Shown here one piece after another: positions 1 through 9,406 of a stretch of DNA of 64,000 bases. Every line of letters begins with the position of its first letter. Within the stretch, counting starts at the first letter, position 1. Under the pieces are notes generated by a model. That model was not told where the DNA came from, did no database searches, and saw only the letters and a program-made list of their open reading frames with translations. The translations under genes and the position numbers were made by a program. Origin of the DNA: Chara braunii (lineage: Eukaryota; Streptophyta; Charophyceae; Charales; Characeae); contig BFEA01000637.1 of the NCBI GenBank assembly GCA_003427395.1, positions 406,697 through 470,696 of the forward strand, read 5' to 3'.

Positions 1-29
1 AGTGTGCCATACTACAAGGGCATCTACAC

Positions 30-110
30 TTTGTGGCGAGTGTGTTATCAAGGTGCTTACGCACGCGCATGGCCTAGCAAGCGCCTGGGTTCAAACCCCA
101 GCAGCAGCAA
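30..110 (+). mobile_element. tRNA-derived SINE head (tentative)
   Basis: The stretch resembles the 5' part of a tRNA-derived SINE. A B-box-like GGTTCAAACCC lies at 88-98 and forms a perfect T-arm (CTGGG, loop TTCAAAC, CCCAG at 85-101). An A-box-like TGGCGAGTGTG lies near 34-46. No matching 5' acceptor strand pairs with the bases after the T-arm, which argues against a functional tRNA gene. The SINE body and 3' end are not recognisable. Confidence 0.35.
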
Positions 111-715
111 AGCTCCCGGATCTTGATAACGTAAATCCGGGAGCGGGGCGTGGCGGGGCAGCGGGGCAGCGTGGGCGCGTGGCACGCGCGCGCGTGCGGC
201 GGCCTTGGCCTTGGCACTTGCGCTCGTGGTGGCGCCTGCTTTTTTCGGCATGTGTCACCCTGCAGGCGCCTATTTTTTTCCCGTCGTTTTCACTGAAAAT
301 CACCCAAAAAAACAGCGAAAATACCCGCTGTCGGCTTTCCTGTTTTCCCAGCCGTACAGCTGTGCGGGGTGGTGGATGGGAGCGGGGAACGTTCCCGCTC
401 CGATACCAATGTAGCGGACCCACCAAGTGTGATGCTCCGCTAGGGATGATGACGGAGATGGAGGATGAGGGAGGAGCGAGACAGCACAGCGCAACTCCCA
501 CGCCAGACTCCAACGCACGTACTCCAAAATCGTGCAAGTGTAGAATGATCCCAAAAACAGACAAAGGCATGGGTATAACCCAGCGGACTGACAGGACTGG
601 ACTGGACTGGCTGGTACCGACAGAGGTACCGGCCTGGACTGGACTGGACTACCCCGAATAAAACACAGGCCTGTGAGAACAGGCCAAGGGGCTGGTCTCA
701 CAGGCCCACCAGAGG
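111..715. other. Unassigned sequence left of the long repeat
   Basis: No gene is supported. The stretch is GC-rich near 140-230 and has short GGACT-type direct repeats at 590-655. Open frames here lack any recognisable domain. It has no counterpart in the sequence preceding the homologous part of the right long repeat, so it is either flanking DNA or sequence that replaced the 5' end of the left LTR. Confidence 0.5.
668..706. repeat. Inverted repeat, 11-bp perfect stem
   Basis: GGCCTGTGAGA at 668-678 is exactly complementary to TCTCACAGGCC at 696-706, with a 17-base loop. It sits just outside the left limit of the long direct repeat. No function is assigned. Confidence 0.7.
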
Positions 716-1338
716 TCCGCTACAAGGACCACCGGCGGGACAGTGTCAGGGACCACCGGCAGGACAAAGCGTTGGGGACCACCGACGGGACAAGAGGTGG
801 GGACATAAGAAGGTCTCAAGAGAAACGGTGGAGCGACATGACAGGAAAATAATTAAAACAAGATGCACCGTCAAGATCGAGCTCTTGACGGCCGAAAATA
901 TCAACATCACTAGTGCAAGCACTAGCGGTAGCAAACGGGAAGGCCGAAAGGAAAAACGAAAAAAGTAAAGAATCATGAAGTGGGAGGCATGGCAGCAATC
1001 CGAAAAATCTCGGATCAGCCCACCTAAAAAAAATGGAGTCAAAAGAGACTACATGTGAAAAATAGGCCTCCGGGACAAAATTGGAGGAGGAGGGGCTATT
1101 GTGGGAGAGAAATAGAGGAAAAAGGAAGCTCCCATGGTCATGAGGAAACCATTATTGCAGTCCGAAATGTAACGGAATGCACCATGGGCATAGGGAGCGT
1201 CAAAACTAAGAGGAAGGGCCTAGAAAAGGGCCTTAACGACCACTTGACACTTGGCATGCTAGAAAAAGAAAAGAAACGAAAAAAAAAAGGTGGGAGAATA
1301 AGACAAAAAGAGTGAGAGTGAGTGAGTGAGTTCGCCAT

Positions 1339-1364
1339 CAGTAGGGACTGGCACGTCCCTACTG
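1339..1364. repeat. Hairpin, 10-bp perfect stem
   Basis: CAGTAGGGAC (1339-1348) and GTCCCTACTG (1355-1364) are exact complements around the loop TGGCAC. The same GTAGGGAC/GTCCCTAC hairpin recurs at 2812-2841. Confidence 0.75.
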
Positions 1365-1606
1365 TCCAAGAAAGGAGGAAAAAAAAAAAAAAAAAAAAAA
1401 GAGAAAAGAAAAGAAAAGAGAAAAAAAACTTAACGATAAAAAACGGTCACTTGGGGAGATACATCCGTGACCAGATACATTATGGAATATGGCGGTTGCA
1501 AAGGATCTTGATTTTCTCTTGATTTTGCAGAGAAAATCAAGAAAAATCAAAGCCCCATGCAATCGAAATACAACGGATTACATGGGGGAGGAAAAACACA
1601 TGTTTT

Positions 1607-1644
1607 AAGTGCATCCGGAACCAAAATTGAGTCTGGATGCACTT
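1607..1644. repeat. Hairpin, 10-bp perfect stem
   Basis: AAGTGCATCC (1607-1616) pairs exactly with GGATGCACTT (1635-1644). A diverged second copy of the surrounding unit follows at about 1720-1815, so this belongs to a local tandem duplication of about 170 bp. Confidence 0.7.
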
Positions 1645-1880
1645 GGAAGTTGGTCGTTTCTTCTTCCTTCAGTTTTGGGCTAGTTGTGGGGCAATGGGAT
1701 TAGGAAATTGACCCCTATTGCAGTCCAAGTTACAACGGACTGCAAGGGGAAGGAAAAACACATGTCTTAGGTGCATCCGGGACCAATATTGAGCCTAGAT
1801 GCACTTGAGAATTGAACTCTTCATTTTTTTTCAACATGGGCCAAGTTGTGGGGCTGTGAGACTAGGAAAATGACCATAAT

Positions 1881-1906
1881 TGCAGTCCGAGAAAAATCGG
1901 ACTGCA
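1881..1906. repeat. Hairpin, 10-bp perfect stem, conserved in both LTRs
   Basis: TGCAGTCCGA (1881-1890) and TCGGACTGCA (1897-1906) pair perfectly around GAAAAA. The identical hairpin is at 27905-27930 in the right copy. Related half-sites (GCAGTCC ... GGA(C)TGCA) occur near 1157, 1720 and 27160. Confidence 0.75.
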
Positions 1907-2811
1907 TAAGGATACCTAGGCTAAGAGAAAATGAGCCATGGCAAGCCCAAAAGACAAGGAAAGAGTGATTTCCGCATGGGGTAAATAAAGACGGTAAACG
2001 GCAACCGTGAGATGAGATCTCGCGACCAAGAATAATTGGCACACATGGGGCACCTAAGGAACGGGTATTGGAACCACCAAGGACAAGGAGGTCCCAAAAT
2101 AAAAATGAAACATCATCCGGGACGTTGCCGAGGACTAAGTGGACCCAAATAAAAATACACGAAAAACGGAACACGCGCCGACGAGACTACCGGCGGGACA
2201 AAAAAAATTAGAATGAAACTAGTACGGGGAGAGTAACGGGGACTTGAGTTGTCCCAAGGTAACCATGAGCCAACATGAGGGATGGCCGCACAAAGCAAAC
2301 GTCACCGTCAAGATCAAGATCTAGACGGTGAAGAATATTATCACCACTAGTGCAAACACCAGTGAGATCAAGTGGGAGAGCCGAGAGAGAAAAAAAAAAA
2401 AAATAATGATGATGGAAGGGTGGACCAGCAGTTCGAGATATCTCGGAATATCTAGGCATGAGAAAATCGAGCCCCAAGAGGCTCAATACAGAAAAAAAGG
2501 TTGTCAAAAGAAAATTGGAGCAAATGGGGCTCAAAATTGAGACTAACGGAGGCAAAATGGGGCCTCCTATGAGATTGGGGGTGTCATCATTGTAGTCCGA
2601 GACATAACGGTCAACTGATGAGTCTTAATCTGGCCATGGATGAGGATGCATGGCCTAGAAAATGACTTAACAACTACTTGACACTTGTCACATCAAAAAT
2701 AAAAGAAAATAAAAGAAAAAACTGAGAAAATGGAGGGAGAATGAGACAAAAGGGGAGAAAAGAGTGGAGGAGAATGTGCCGGCCTATTGGGACCGGCATA
2801 GTAGGGACTGG

Positions 2812-2841
2812 CATAGTAGGGACTGGCAGGTCCCTACTATG
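2812..2841. repeat. Hairpin, 12-bp perfect stem
   Basis: CATAGTAGGGAC (2812-2823) and GTCCCTACTATG (2830-2841) pair exactly with a six-base loop. The right-copy counterpart near 28850 has mismatches. Confidence 0.75.
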
Positions 2842-3904
2842 ACCTCATCCCTCGTAGAATTAAGGAGGGCAATCCGGATTGTAGAGATATGGCCCTTGGG
2901 GCAATATCTCCACAAAATCTGCATTAAAAAAACAAAATCAAGAGAAAATGCAAAGGAAAAATGACCGGTTTTCTTTTGGGTCATGGATCTGAGATTCAGA
3001 TCCATGGAGGAGCGAATACAGCCGTTTTCTATGAGGCCTACCCAAATGGCCAACTCCGGAATGAGTTGGCAGCCCAAAATGGAAAGAAACAAAAGAGAGA
3101 AAAAAACAAAATTGTGCATTTGGCCCAAAAAGAGGGCCAGATGCACCAAAAATTAAAAAAGTGAGCTTAGGGGCTCAAATTTGAAGTAAGGACTACTTGG
3201 GGGTGGCACGGAATATTGTTGGTCTTGGATCTTAGCCACATCCAAGGTTGATATAGCACCGAGGCATGGGAAAATACCTCGGCCTACCAAAAATGGATAG
3301 AAATTGAAAAAATCGAGAAAAAGGTCCACTAGGTCTTTTTATCTCAAATGAGGCTACCCCTTGGGCATTAGGACCCAAGGGGGCAGCATTTTGAAAATGA
3401 ACAAGAGGCTGAAGGAGGCCAAGAGGCAATCCAAGTTGGTACCAACCACTCAGACTGCATGTACTTAGCCAAAATAAGGTCCGCGTACCTCCAGAAGGGC
3501 CTAGTGGTTGAATTTTGCCTTGGGGGTACATCGGTTCACCTCAAGGCACATAGGGAGGCCCATGGGCTGGCCGGAGTGCTGGTTTCAGCCTACGTAAGTT
3601 GAGGATTCAGTCCGCCATACTCACATTTGCATGAGGAGTGCCCATACTGCCCAAGTGAGCTCATAAGAACACTTTTCTCACTTGGAGAGAGGAGAGGGGA
3701 AACCCTGTCAGTTTGAAAGCTTAGAGGAGACTCTGAGCTAGGGGAAGGAGATCTAGAGGTTAGTGGTAGTGGGGCTGGCCTAGGGAGGTGATCCGCCATA
3801 GCCCCCAGGCTGTGAGGAAGAAGGAGAGGCTAGAGGGAGTCCCATTAGCCCTCCTAGAGGGGAGGACTCCATAGCAATAGTGGAAGAAGCTTTTGCCATA
3901 GCTT

Positions 3905-4314
3905 GGGTGAGGTTGAGAGAGGAAGGAGAGAAGGGCTTGAGGAAGGAGAAAGTCATAGCCAAGGTGGTACTTGTGCAAAGAAGGGAGAAGCTTCATCAAG
4001 GTTGGTGCTCCATCTCCAAGACACTAAGGAGGTGAGTGGAAAGGAGGAGATTCTCCTTCTTTTTCTTCTTTTTCTTCCTCTTCTTCTTCTTCCTCTTCTT
4101 TTTCTTCTTCTTCTTCTTCTTCTTCTTCTTCTTCCTCTTCCTCTTCTTCTTCTTCCTCCTCTTCGGGTGAGGTTGAGAGAGGAAGGAGAGAAAGGTTTGA
4201 GGAAGGAGAAAGCCATAGCCAAGGTGGTACTTGTGCAAAGAAAGGAGAAGCTTCATCAAGGTTAGTGCTCCATCTCCAAGACACTAAGGAGGTGAGTGGA
4301 AAAAAAAAGATTCA

Positions 4315-4317
<3 letters not shown>
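3905..4317 (+). repeat. Local 260-bp tandem duplication specific to the left LTR
   Basis: The segment starting GGGTGAGGTTGAG at 3905 is repeated at 4165 after a TTC-rich spacer, giving a period of 260 bp. Both copies continue through the GTGAGTGGAAA region before another pyrimidine run. The right LTR has only one copy (about 29935-30085). The duplication therefore arose after the two LTRs separated, or is an assembly product at the microsatellite. Confidence 0.7.
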
Positions 4318-4396
<79 letters not shown>

Positions 4397-4580
4397 CCCT
4401 TTTTTTTTTTTCCTCCTCCTCTTTTTTTTCGTCTTCTTCTTCTCCTTCCTCCCTTAGCTTCCTTTTCTTCTCCTTCTTCTTCTTTTTCTTCTTCTTCTTT
4501 TTCTTCTTTTTCTTCTTCTTCTTCTTCTTCTTCTTCTTCTTCTTCCTCTTCCTCTCGTTTATCTTCCTCCCCTTCCCCTC
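4318..4580 (+). repeat. Poly-T and (TTC)n tract
   Basis: A homopolymer T run of about 60 bases (4318-4377) passes into TTC/TCC-rich sequence. The translated Leu/Phe/Ser-rich frames here are low-complexity and not genes. Confidence 0.9.
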
Positions 4581-4740
4581 CTTCTCCTACCCTCTCAATG
4601 ATCTCTTATCCATATCCCACTCTCTTCTTCTTTACCCTCTCTCTCTCTCTTTCTATCTTTCTCTCTCTCCATAGGAACTTTCCTAAGCTTAGGATAGATG
4701 GTAGGGATCCTTCTCACTAGTAATGGTCTTCCCATGGGCT

Positions 4741-5229
4741 CATTCACCACTCCCATGTGAAGCGCCACTTCCCCCCTTGTGATTTCATGTATTTGAGTGA
4801 GTTTCACTCATTCTTTTCTTACTTTCTTTCCACTTCTTCATTTAGGAGCAAATCGCAACTCTTGTCTATGCTTAATCTAATGTTTGGATGGTGATTGTCT
4901 CTTGTTTAGTCCGTTTCTCCACTCTCATGTGAAGCATCACTTTCCCCCTTGTGATTTCATGCATTTGAGTGAGTTTCACTCACTCTTTTCTCATTTTCTC
5001 TCCACGTCTTCACTTAGGAGCAAATCGCAACTCTTGTTTATGCTTAATCTAGTGTTTAGATGATAATTGTCTCTTGTTTAGTCCATTTCTCCACTCCCAT
5101 GTGAAGCGTCAATTCCCCCCTTGTGATTTCATGAATTTGAGTGAGTTTCACTCACTCTTTTATCATTTTCTCTCCACTTCTTCACTTGGGAGCAAATCGC
5201 AACTCTTGCCCATGCTTGTTATAGTATTT
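4741..5229 (+). repeat. 172-bp tandem repeat, about 2.8 units
   Basis: The anchor CATGTGA occurs at 4754, 4926 and 5098, an exact 172-bp spacing. The units include CCTTGTGATTTCATG and GAGCAAATCGCAACTC. The right LTR carries the same array at 30431-30925. Confidence 0.85.
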
Positions 5230-5249
5230 TGATGGTTCCTTTCACCTAC

Positions 5250-5815
5250 TTTGCTCAATTCTCTCACATGATGATGTCCCATTGCATTCTTGGTTGTATT
5301 CATGAGCTTCAAGCATGTGTTTGAGCACGTCTCACTCACATACATGGCTCAACTCTCACATAATGATATTCCGTTGCATTCTTGATTGTATTCATGAGCT
5401 TGAAGCATGTGTTTGAGCAAGTCTCAGTCACATGCATGACTCAACTCTCACACGATGATGTTCCGTTGCATTCTTGGTTGTATTCATAAGCTTCAAACAC
5501 GTGTTTGAGCAAGTCTCACTCGCATGCATGACTGAACTCTCACATAATGATGTTTCGTTGTATTCTCGGTTGTATTCATGAGCTTCAAGCATGTGTTTGA
5601 GCAAGTGCATAGCTCAACTCTCACACAATGACGTTGCGTTGCATTCTTGGTTGTATTCATGAGCTTCAAGCATGTGTTTGAGCAAGTCTCACTCACATGC
5701 ATGACTCAACTCTCACATGATGATGTTCTATTGCATTCTTGGTAGCATTTATGAGCTTTAGGCATGTGTTTGAGCAAGTCTCGCTCACATGCATGACTCA
5801 TCTCTCACATGACAA
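5250..5815 (+). repeat. 92-bp tandem repeat, about six units
   Basis: The anchor CTCAACTCTC occurs at 5348 and 5440, a 92-bp spacing. The unit includes GTTGCATTCTTGGTTGTATT. The array begins where the 172-bp array stops, and a diverged copy lies at 30935-31505. Confidence 0.85.
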
Positions 5816-7475
5816 TGTTCCCACTCACACTTGGATGTTCTACCACTCATGCACATATGTTTTCACCACTCACGCCCTCGTTTTAGCAAGTTCATGCATT
5901 TGGTAGTGTTCCGATTTACACTTGATTGTTCTACCACTCATGCACATGTGTTCTCACCACTCACACACTCGTTTTGTCAAGTTCATGCATTTGGTAGTGA
6001 TCCGATTCACACTTGGCTGTTTTACCACTCATGCACATGTGTTCTCACCACTCACACCCTCGTTTTGTCAAGTTCATGCATGTGGTAGTGTTCCGATTCA
6101 CACTTGGTTGTTCTACCACTCATGCACATGTGTTTTCACCACTCACACCCTCGTTTTGTCAAGTCCATACATTTGGTAGTGTTCCGATTCACACTTGGTT
6201 GTTCTACTACTCATTCACATGTGTTCTCATCACTCACACCCTCGTTTTGTCAAGTTCATGCATTTGGTAGTGTTTCGATTCACACTTGGCTGTTCTACCA
6301 CTCATGCACATGTGTTCTCACCACTCACACCCTCGTTTTGTCAAGTTCATGCATTTGGTAGTGTTCCGATTCACACTTGGTTGTACTACTACTCATGCAC
6401 ATGTGTTCTCACCCCTCATACCCTCGCCTTGTCAAGTTCATGCATTTGGTAGTGTTCCGATTCACACTTGGCTGTTCTACCACTCATGCACATGTATTCT
6501 CACCACTCACACCCTCGTTTTGACAAGTTCATGCATTTTGTAGTGTTCCGATTCACACTTGGCTGTTCTACCACTCATGCACATGTGTTCTCACTACTCA
6601 CACCCGCGTTTTTGTCAAGTTCATACATTTGGTAGTGTTCCGATTTACACTTGGCTGTTCTACCCCTCATGCACATGTGTTATCACCACTCACACCCTCG
6701 TTTTGTCAAGTTCATGCATTTGGTAGTGTTCTGATTCACACTTGGTTGTTGTACCACACATGCACATGTGTTCTCACTACTCACACCCTCATTTTGTCAA
6801 GTTCATGCATTTGGTAGTGTTCCGATTCACACTTGGCTGTTCTACTACTCATGCACATGTGTTCTCACTACGCACACCCTCATTTTGTCAAGTTAATGCC
6901 TTGGGTAATGCTCCGTTTCACACTAGGCTGTTCTACTACTCGTGTGCCCGTGTTCTCGCTAGTTCCACCCTCATTTTGTCAAGTTCGTGCATTTGGTTGC
7001 GTTCCGATTCACACTTGGCTGTTCTACTACTCGTGTACATGTGCTCTCACTACTCATACCCTCATTTTGTCAAGTTCATACATTTGGTAGTGCTCCGTTT
7101 CACACTTGGTTGTTCTACTACTCATGAACATGTGTTATCACTACTCACACCCTCATTTTGTCAAAGTCATGCCTTTGGTAATTTTCCGTTTCACACTAGG
7201 TTGTGCCCCTACTCATGTGCATGTGTTCTCGCTGGTTCCACCCTCACCTTGTCAAGTTCATGCCTTTGGCAGAATTATGATTCACACTTGCTTGTTCAAC
7301 TACTCGTGTGCATGTATGTGCACTAGTTCCATCTTCACTTTGTCTAGCTCATGCCTTTGGTGGTGTCCCAATTCACACTTGGTTTACCTACTACTCATGT
7401 GCATGTGTTTCCATCTGTTACACCCTCACTTTGTCAAGTTCATGCCTTAATGATTGCCTGGTCCACACTTGACTG
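5816..7475 (+). repeat. 91-bp tandem repeat, about 18 units
   Basis: A minisatellite whose unit contains GTTCCGATTCACACTTGG and CCTCGTTTTGTCAAGTTCATG. Initiator codons recur exactly every 91 bp (5831, 5922, 6013, 6104, 6195, 6286). Because 91 is one more than a multiple of three, each unit shifts frame and yields a ladder of overlapping spurious 85-residue frames. Units drift toward the 3' end. Confidence 0.92.
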
Positions 7476-7479
7476 CTAC

Positions 7480-7700
7480 AGTTGTGGGATGGGTGACCGG
7501 CGCTTGGCTGCTCCTGTTGTGGGATCGGTAACTGGGGCTTGGCTGCTACTGCTGTGGGATGGGTGACCAATGCTTGGCTGCTACTGTTGTGGGATGGGTG
7601 ACCGACACTTGGCTGCTACTTCTGTGGGATGGGTGACCGACACTTGGCGGCTACTGATGTGGGATGGGTGACCGGCGCTTGGCTGCCACTGTTGTGGGTT
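7480..7700 (+). repeat. 35-bp tandem repeat, about six units
   Basis: Units of the type TGGGATGGGTGACCGGCGCT then TGGCTGCTACTG repeat about every 35 bp. The same array is at 33480-33705. Confidence 0.85.
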
Positions 7701-8060
7701 CTTTTGCTGATGTTCAGTCTTTCCTTCATTTAGTAATGTGGCGGTTGCTTCCTAGTTGTTTCGTGACTCATGTATGTGTGTGTTGTAGGTCTTATGCCGC
7801 AGTTCAGTCTTTCCTTCACTTAGTAATGTGGTGGTTGCTTCCTTGCTGTTCCGTGACTCATGTATGTGTCTGTTGTGGGTCTTTTGCTGGAGTTCAAGTC
7901 CTTCCTTCACTTGATAATGTGGCGGTTGTTTCCAAGCTGTTCCGTGACTCATGTATGTGTGTGTTGTAGGTCCTTTGCTTCAGTTCAGTCTTTTCTTCAC
8001 TTGGTAATGAGTCGGTTCTTCCTAGTCGCCTCCCTAACCTCACACATGTGCGTGCTCTAG
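7700..8060 (+). repeat. Second, unrelated 91-bp tandem repeat, about four units
   Basis: Units contain TTCAGTCTTTCCTTCACTTA and TTCCGTGACTCATGTATGTG, with a period of about 91 bp. The sequence differs from the 5816-7475 array although the unit length is nearly the same. The right LTR matches at 33706-34140. Confidence 0.8.
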
Positions 8061-8167
8061 CCTAAATTGTGCAGTTCAGTCTTCTTTCACTCAATGATGA
8101 ATCGGTTCAGATCTTGAACAGGGGATGGTTGTCAAGTAAGGGCAAGGCTTGATTAGGATTAGGGAGT

Positions 8168-8172
<5 letters not shown>

Positions 8173-8257
<85 letters not shown>
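8173..8257 (+). repeat. (CT)n microsatellite
   Basis: An uninterrupted CT run of about 85 bp, ending three bases before the sequence that received an 8-bp-TSD transposon in the right LTR. Confidence 0.95.
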
Positions 8258-8260
<3 letters not shown>

Positions 8261-8268
8261 CTTTGGCC
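8261..8268 (+). other. Empty transposon target site
   Basis: CTTTGGCC here, followed by CCCTCAACC, is the unoccupied counterpart of the duplicated CTTCGGCC that flanks the insertion at 34355-35867 in the right LTR. Confidence 0.8.
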
Positions 8269-8538
8269 CCCTCAACCTTCTTCCTTTCCACCACTTGGCG
8301 TATAACTAACCCTTCACCACTCACTCGTTACAGTGCCAGGGAACGAACGGTGAAAAGAAATTGTCCTCACGTGGCGGAGAAAGTGGGCGAGGGAAGGGTT
8401 GTCGGTTCCTTTTGCCGCTTACAAGGAAAAGCAAAGAGACACTTGAGGGATTGAGAGGAGCCGGGTTCGGAAAAGGGCTAGAGGAAGTTGGTGCTTGAAG
8501 CAAGGTGAGTTGACTCAACCATTTCCACGACTGCATGA

Positions 8539-8548
8539 CTATAAAAAG
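8539..8548 (+). promoter_or_regulatory. Candidate TATA box of the left LTR
   Basis: CTATAAAAAG lies about 840 bp before the LTR end, a plausible place for the U3/R boundary of element A. The right LTR has CTATGAGAAG at 36146-36155, so the box is lost there. Only sequence similarity supports the call. Confidence 0.4.
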
Positions 8549-9388
8549 AGGATGGACTGATTGAGCTAAGGAAGGAGAATAAAGAGAAGCCAAGGATAAG
8601 GAAAAGTTAGGTATGCGGGAAGGGCTATGTGTTGACCCCAATGGGGGATTGTATTGGTCTTTGCCATTGTGTGGGATTGTGCAGGTGAGTAAAGCCTTGG
8701 GATGCCTTGAGCGGGACCAGGCTGGGAGAAACCGGGCGGCAAAGGAAAAGGGAAGAGGGGGCAAAGGGGCTACGGGACCCTTAGTGTAAAACCGACCCAT
8801 GAGAGAGACCTTTGTGCATGAGACTTGGAGTGTGAATGAAAGAAAAGATGAGACTTTTGCTAATCGAAATGGGAAGTAGCATGTGCATGCGTGTGAAGGC
8901 CCCAAAAGGACTAAGGGGCCTGCTCCAATAACGATGGACGGAATGTATGAGACACGAAGGAGTGCGTAGAGGCGATGGGGAAGACGACATTGCTGCACCC
9001 CGATGACGTCGTAGGATTGCTGTGCTTAGGGAAATGGTGCGTGGCCTAAGGATGACGCTTAGCTTACGCACAAAATAAGAGGAACTCTCAAAGAACCCCT
9101 GGACTGTCTGCGTATTGGAAGGAGCATGTGCTTGAGAACACAACCAAGAATCAAAAAAAAAATCAGCGTTTGCGGAATGACCAGCGAGACTGCCACTCGG
9201 CATGAGGGTTGAGCTACATCCCCAATGTCAAAGCTCTCTCGCTCGACGGCCCACCCCCATCCATGGGGGTGGCCCAGAGACGAACGACCCGCGCCCTGAG
9301 CATGAGCGTGCGCGGGCCGAGGCAACTGGGACCCGCAGTGGGGTCGACCAAGGCTCGAAAGTCTACCGGGGCTTGGCCCTACAAAAAA

Positions 9389-9406
9389 TGGTGGAGGTTC
9401 CGGGTC
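9389..9406 (+). promoter_or_regulatory. Putative primer-binding site of element A
   Basis: TGGTGGAGGTTCCGGGTC begins five bases after the LTR end CTACA. The leading TGG fits a tRNA CCA end. I could not assign a tRNA. Starting three bases later gives a Gln-tRNA-like TGGAGGTTCC, equally unproven. Confidence 0.45.

Larger units (their letters stand above)
716..9383 (+). repeat. Left long direct repeat: putative 5' LTR of giant element A
   Basis: This stretch is repeated in the same order at about 26730-36950. In a sample of about 200 bp (near 1055 and 27060) I count roughly 93% identity by eye. The copy ends at CTACA (9383), exactly where the right copy also stops matching, and is followed after five A's by TGG, as expected for an LTR end and a primer-binding site. 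Inside are hairpins, a polypyrimidine tract, a series of 172, 92, 91 and 35 bp arrays, a long CT microsatellite and a TATA-like box. No gene is credible within it. At about 8.7 kb it is far longer than most plant LTRs. Its 5' limit is uncertain, because the first 600 bp of the right copy are not found here. A segmental duplication is the main alternative. Confidence 0.7.

Noticed and set aside
21-661. Frames of 130-219 residues at the window start
   Set aside because: All three forward and reverse readings are open by GC-rich composition, and none has a recognisable motif.
3903-4720. Leu-, Phe- or Ser-rich frames on the plus strand and Arg/Lys/Glu-rich frames on the minus strand
   Set aside because: Translation of poly-T and TTC microsatellites.
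5831-7326. Ladder of overlapping 85-residue to 194-residue frames rich in His, Ser and Thr
   Set aside because: They are the 91-bp tandem repeat read in successive frames; the spacing of starts is exactly 91 bp and the same is seen at 31937-33500.
5230-8060. CRISPR-like array of regular repeats
   Set aside because: Units are contiguous, without unique spacers, and lie inside a eukaryotic retrotransposon LTR.
8321-8998. 225-residue minus-strand frame near the LTR end
   Set aside because: The right LTR copy breaks the frame, no domain is visible, and composition is Pro/Ser/Leu-rich as expected from antisense of GA-rich DNA.
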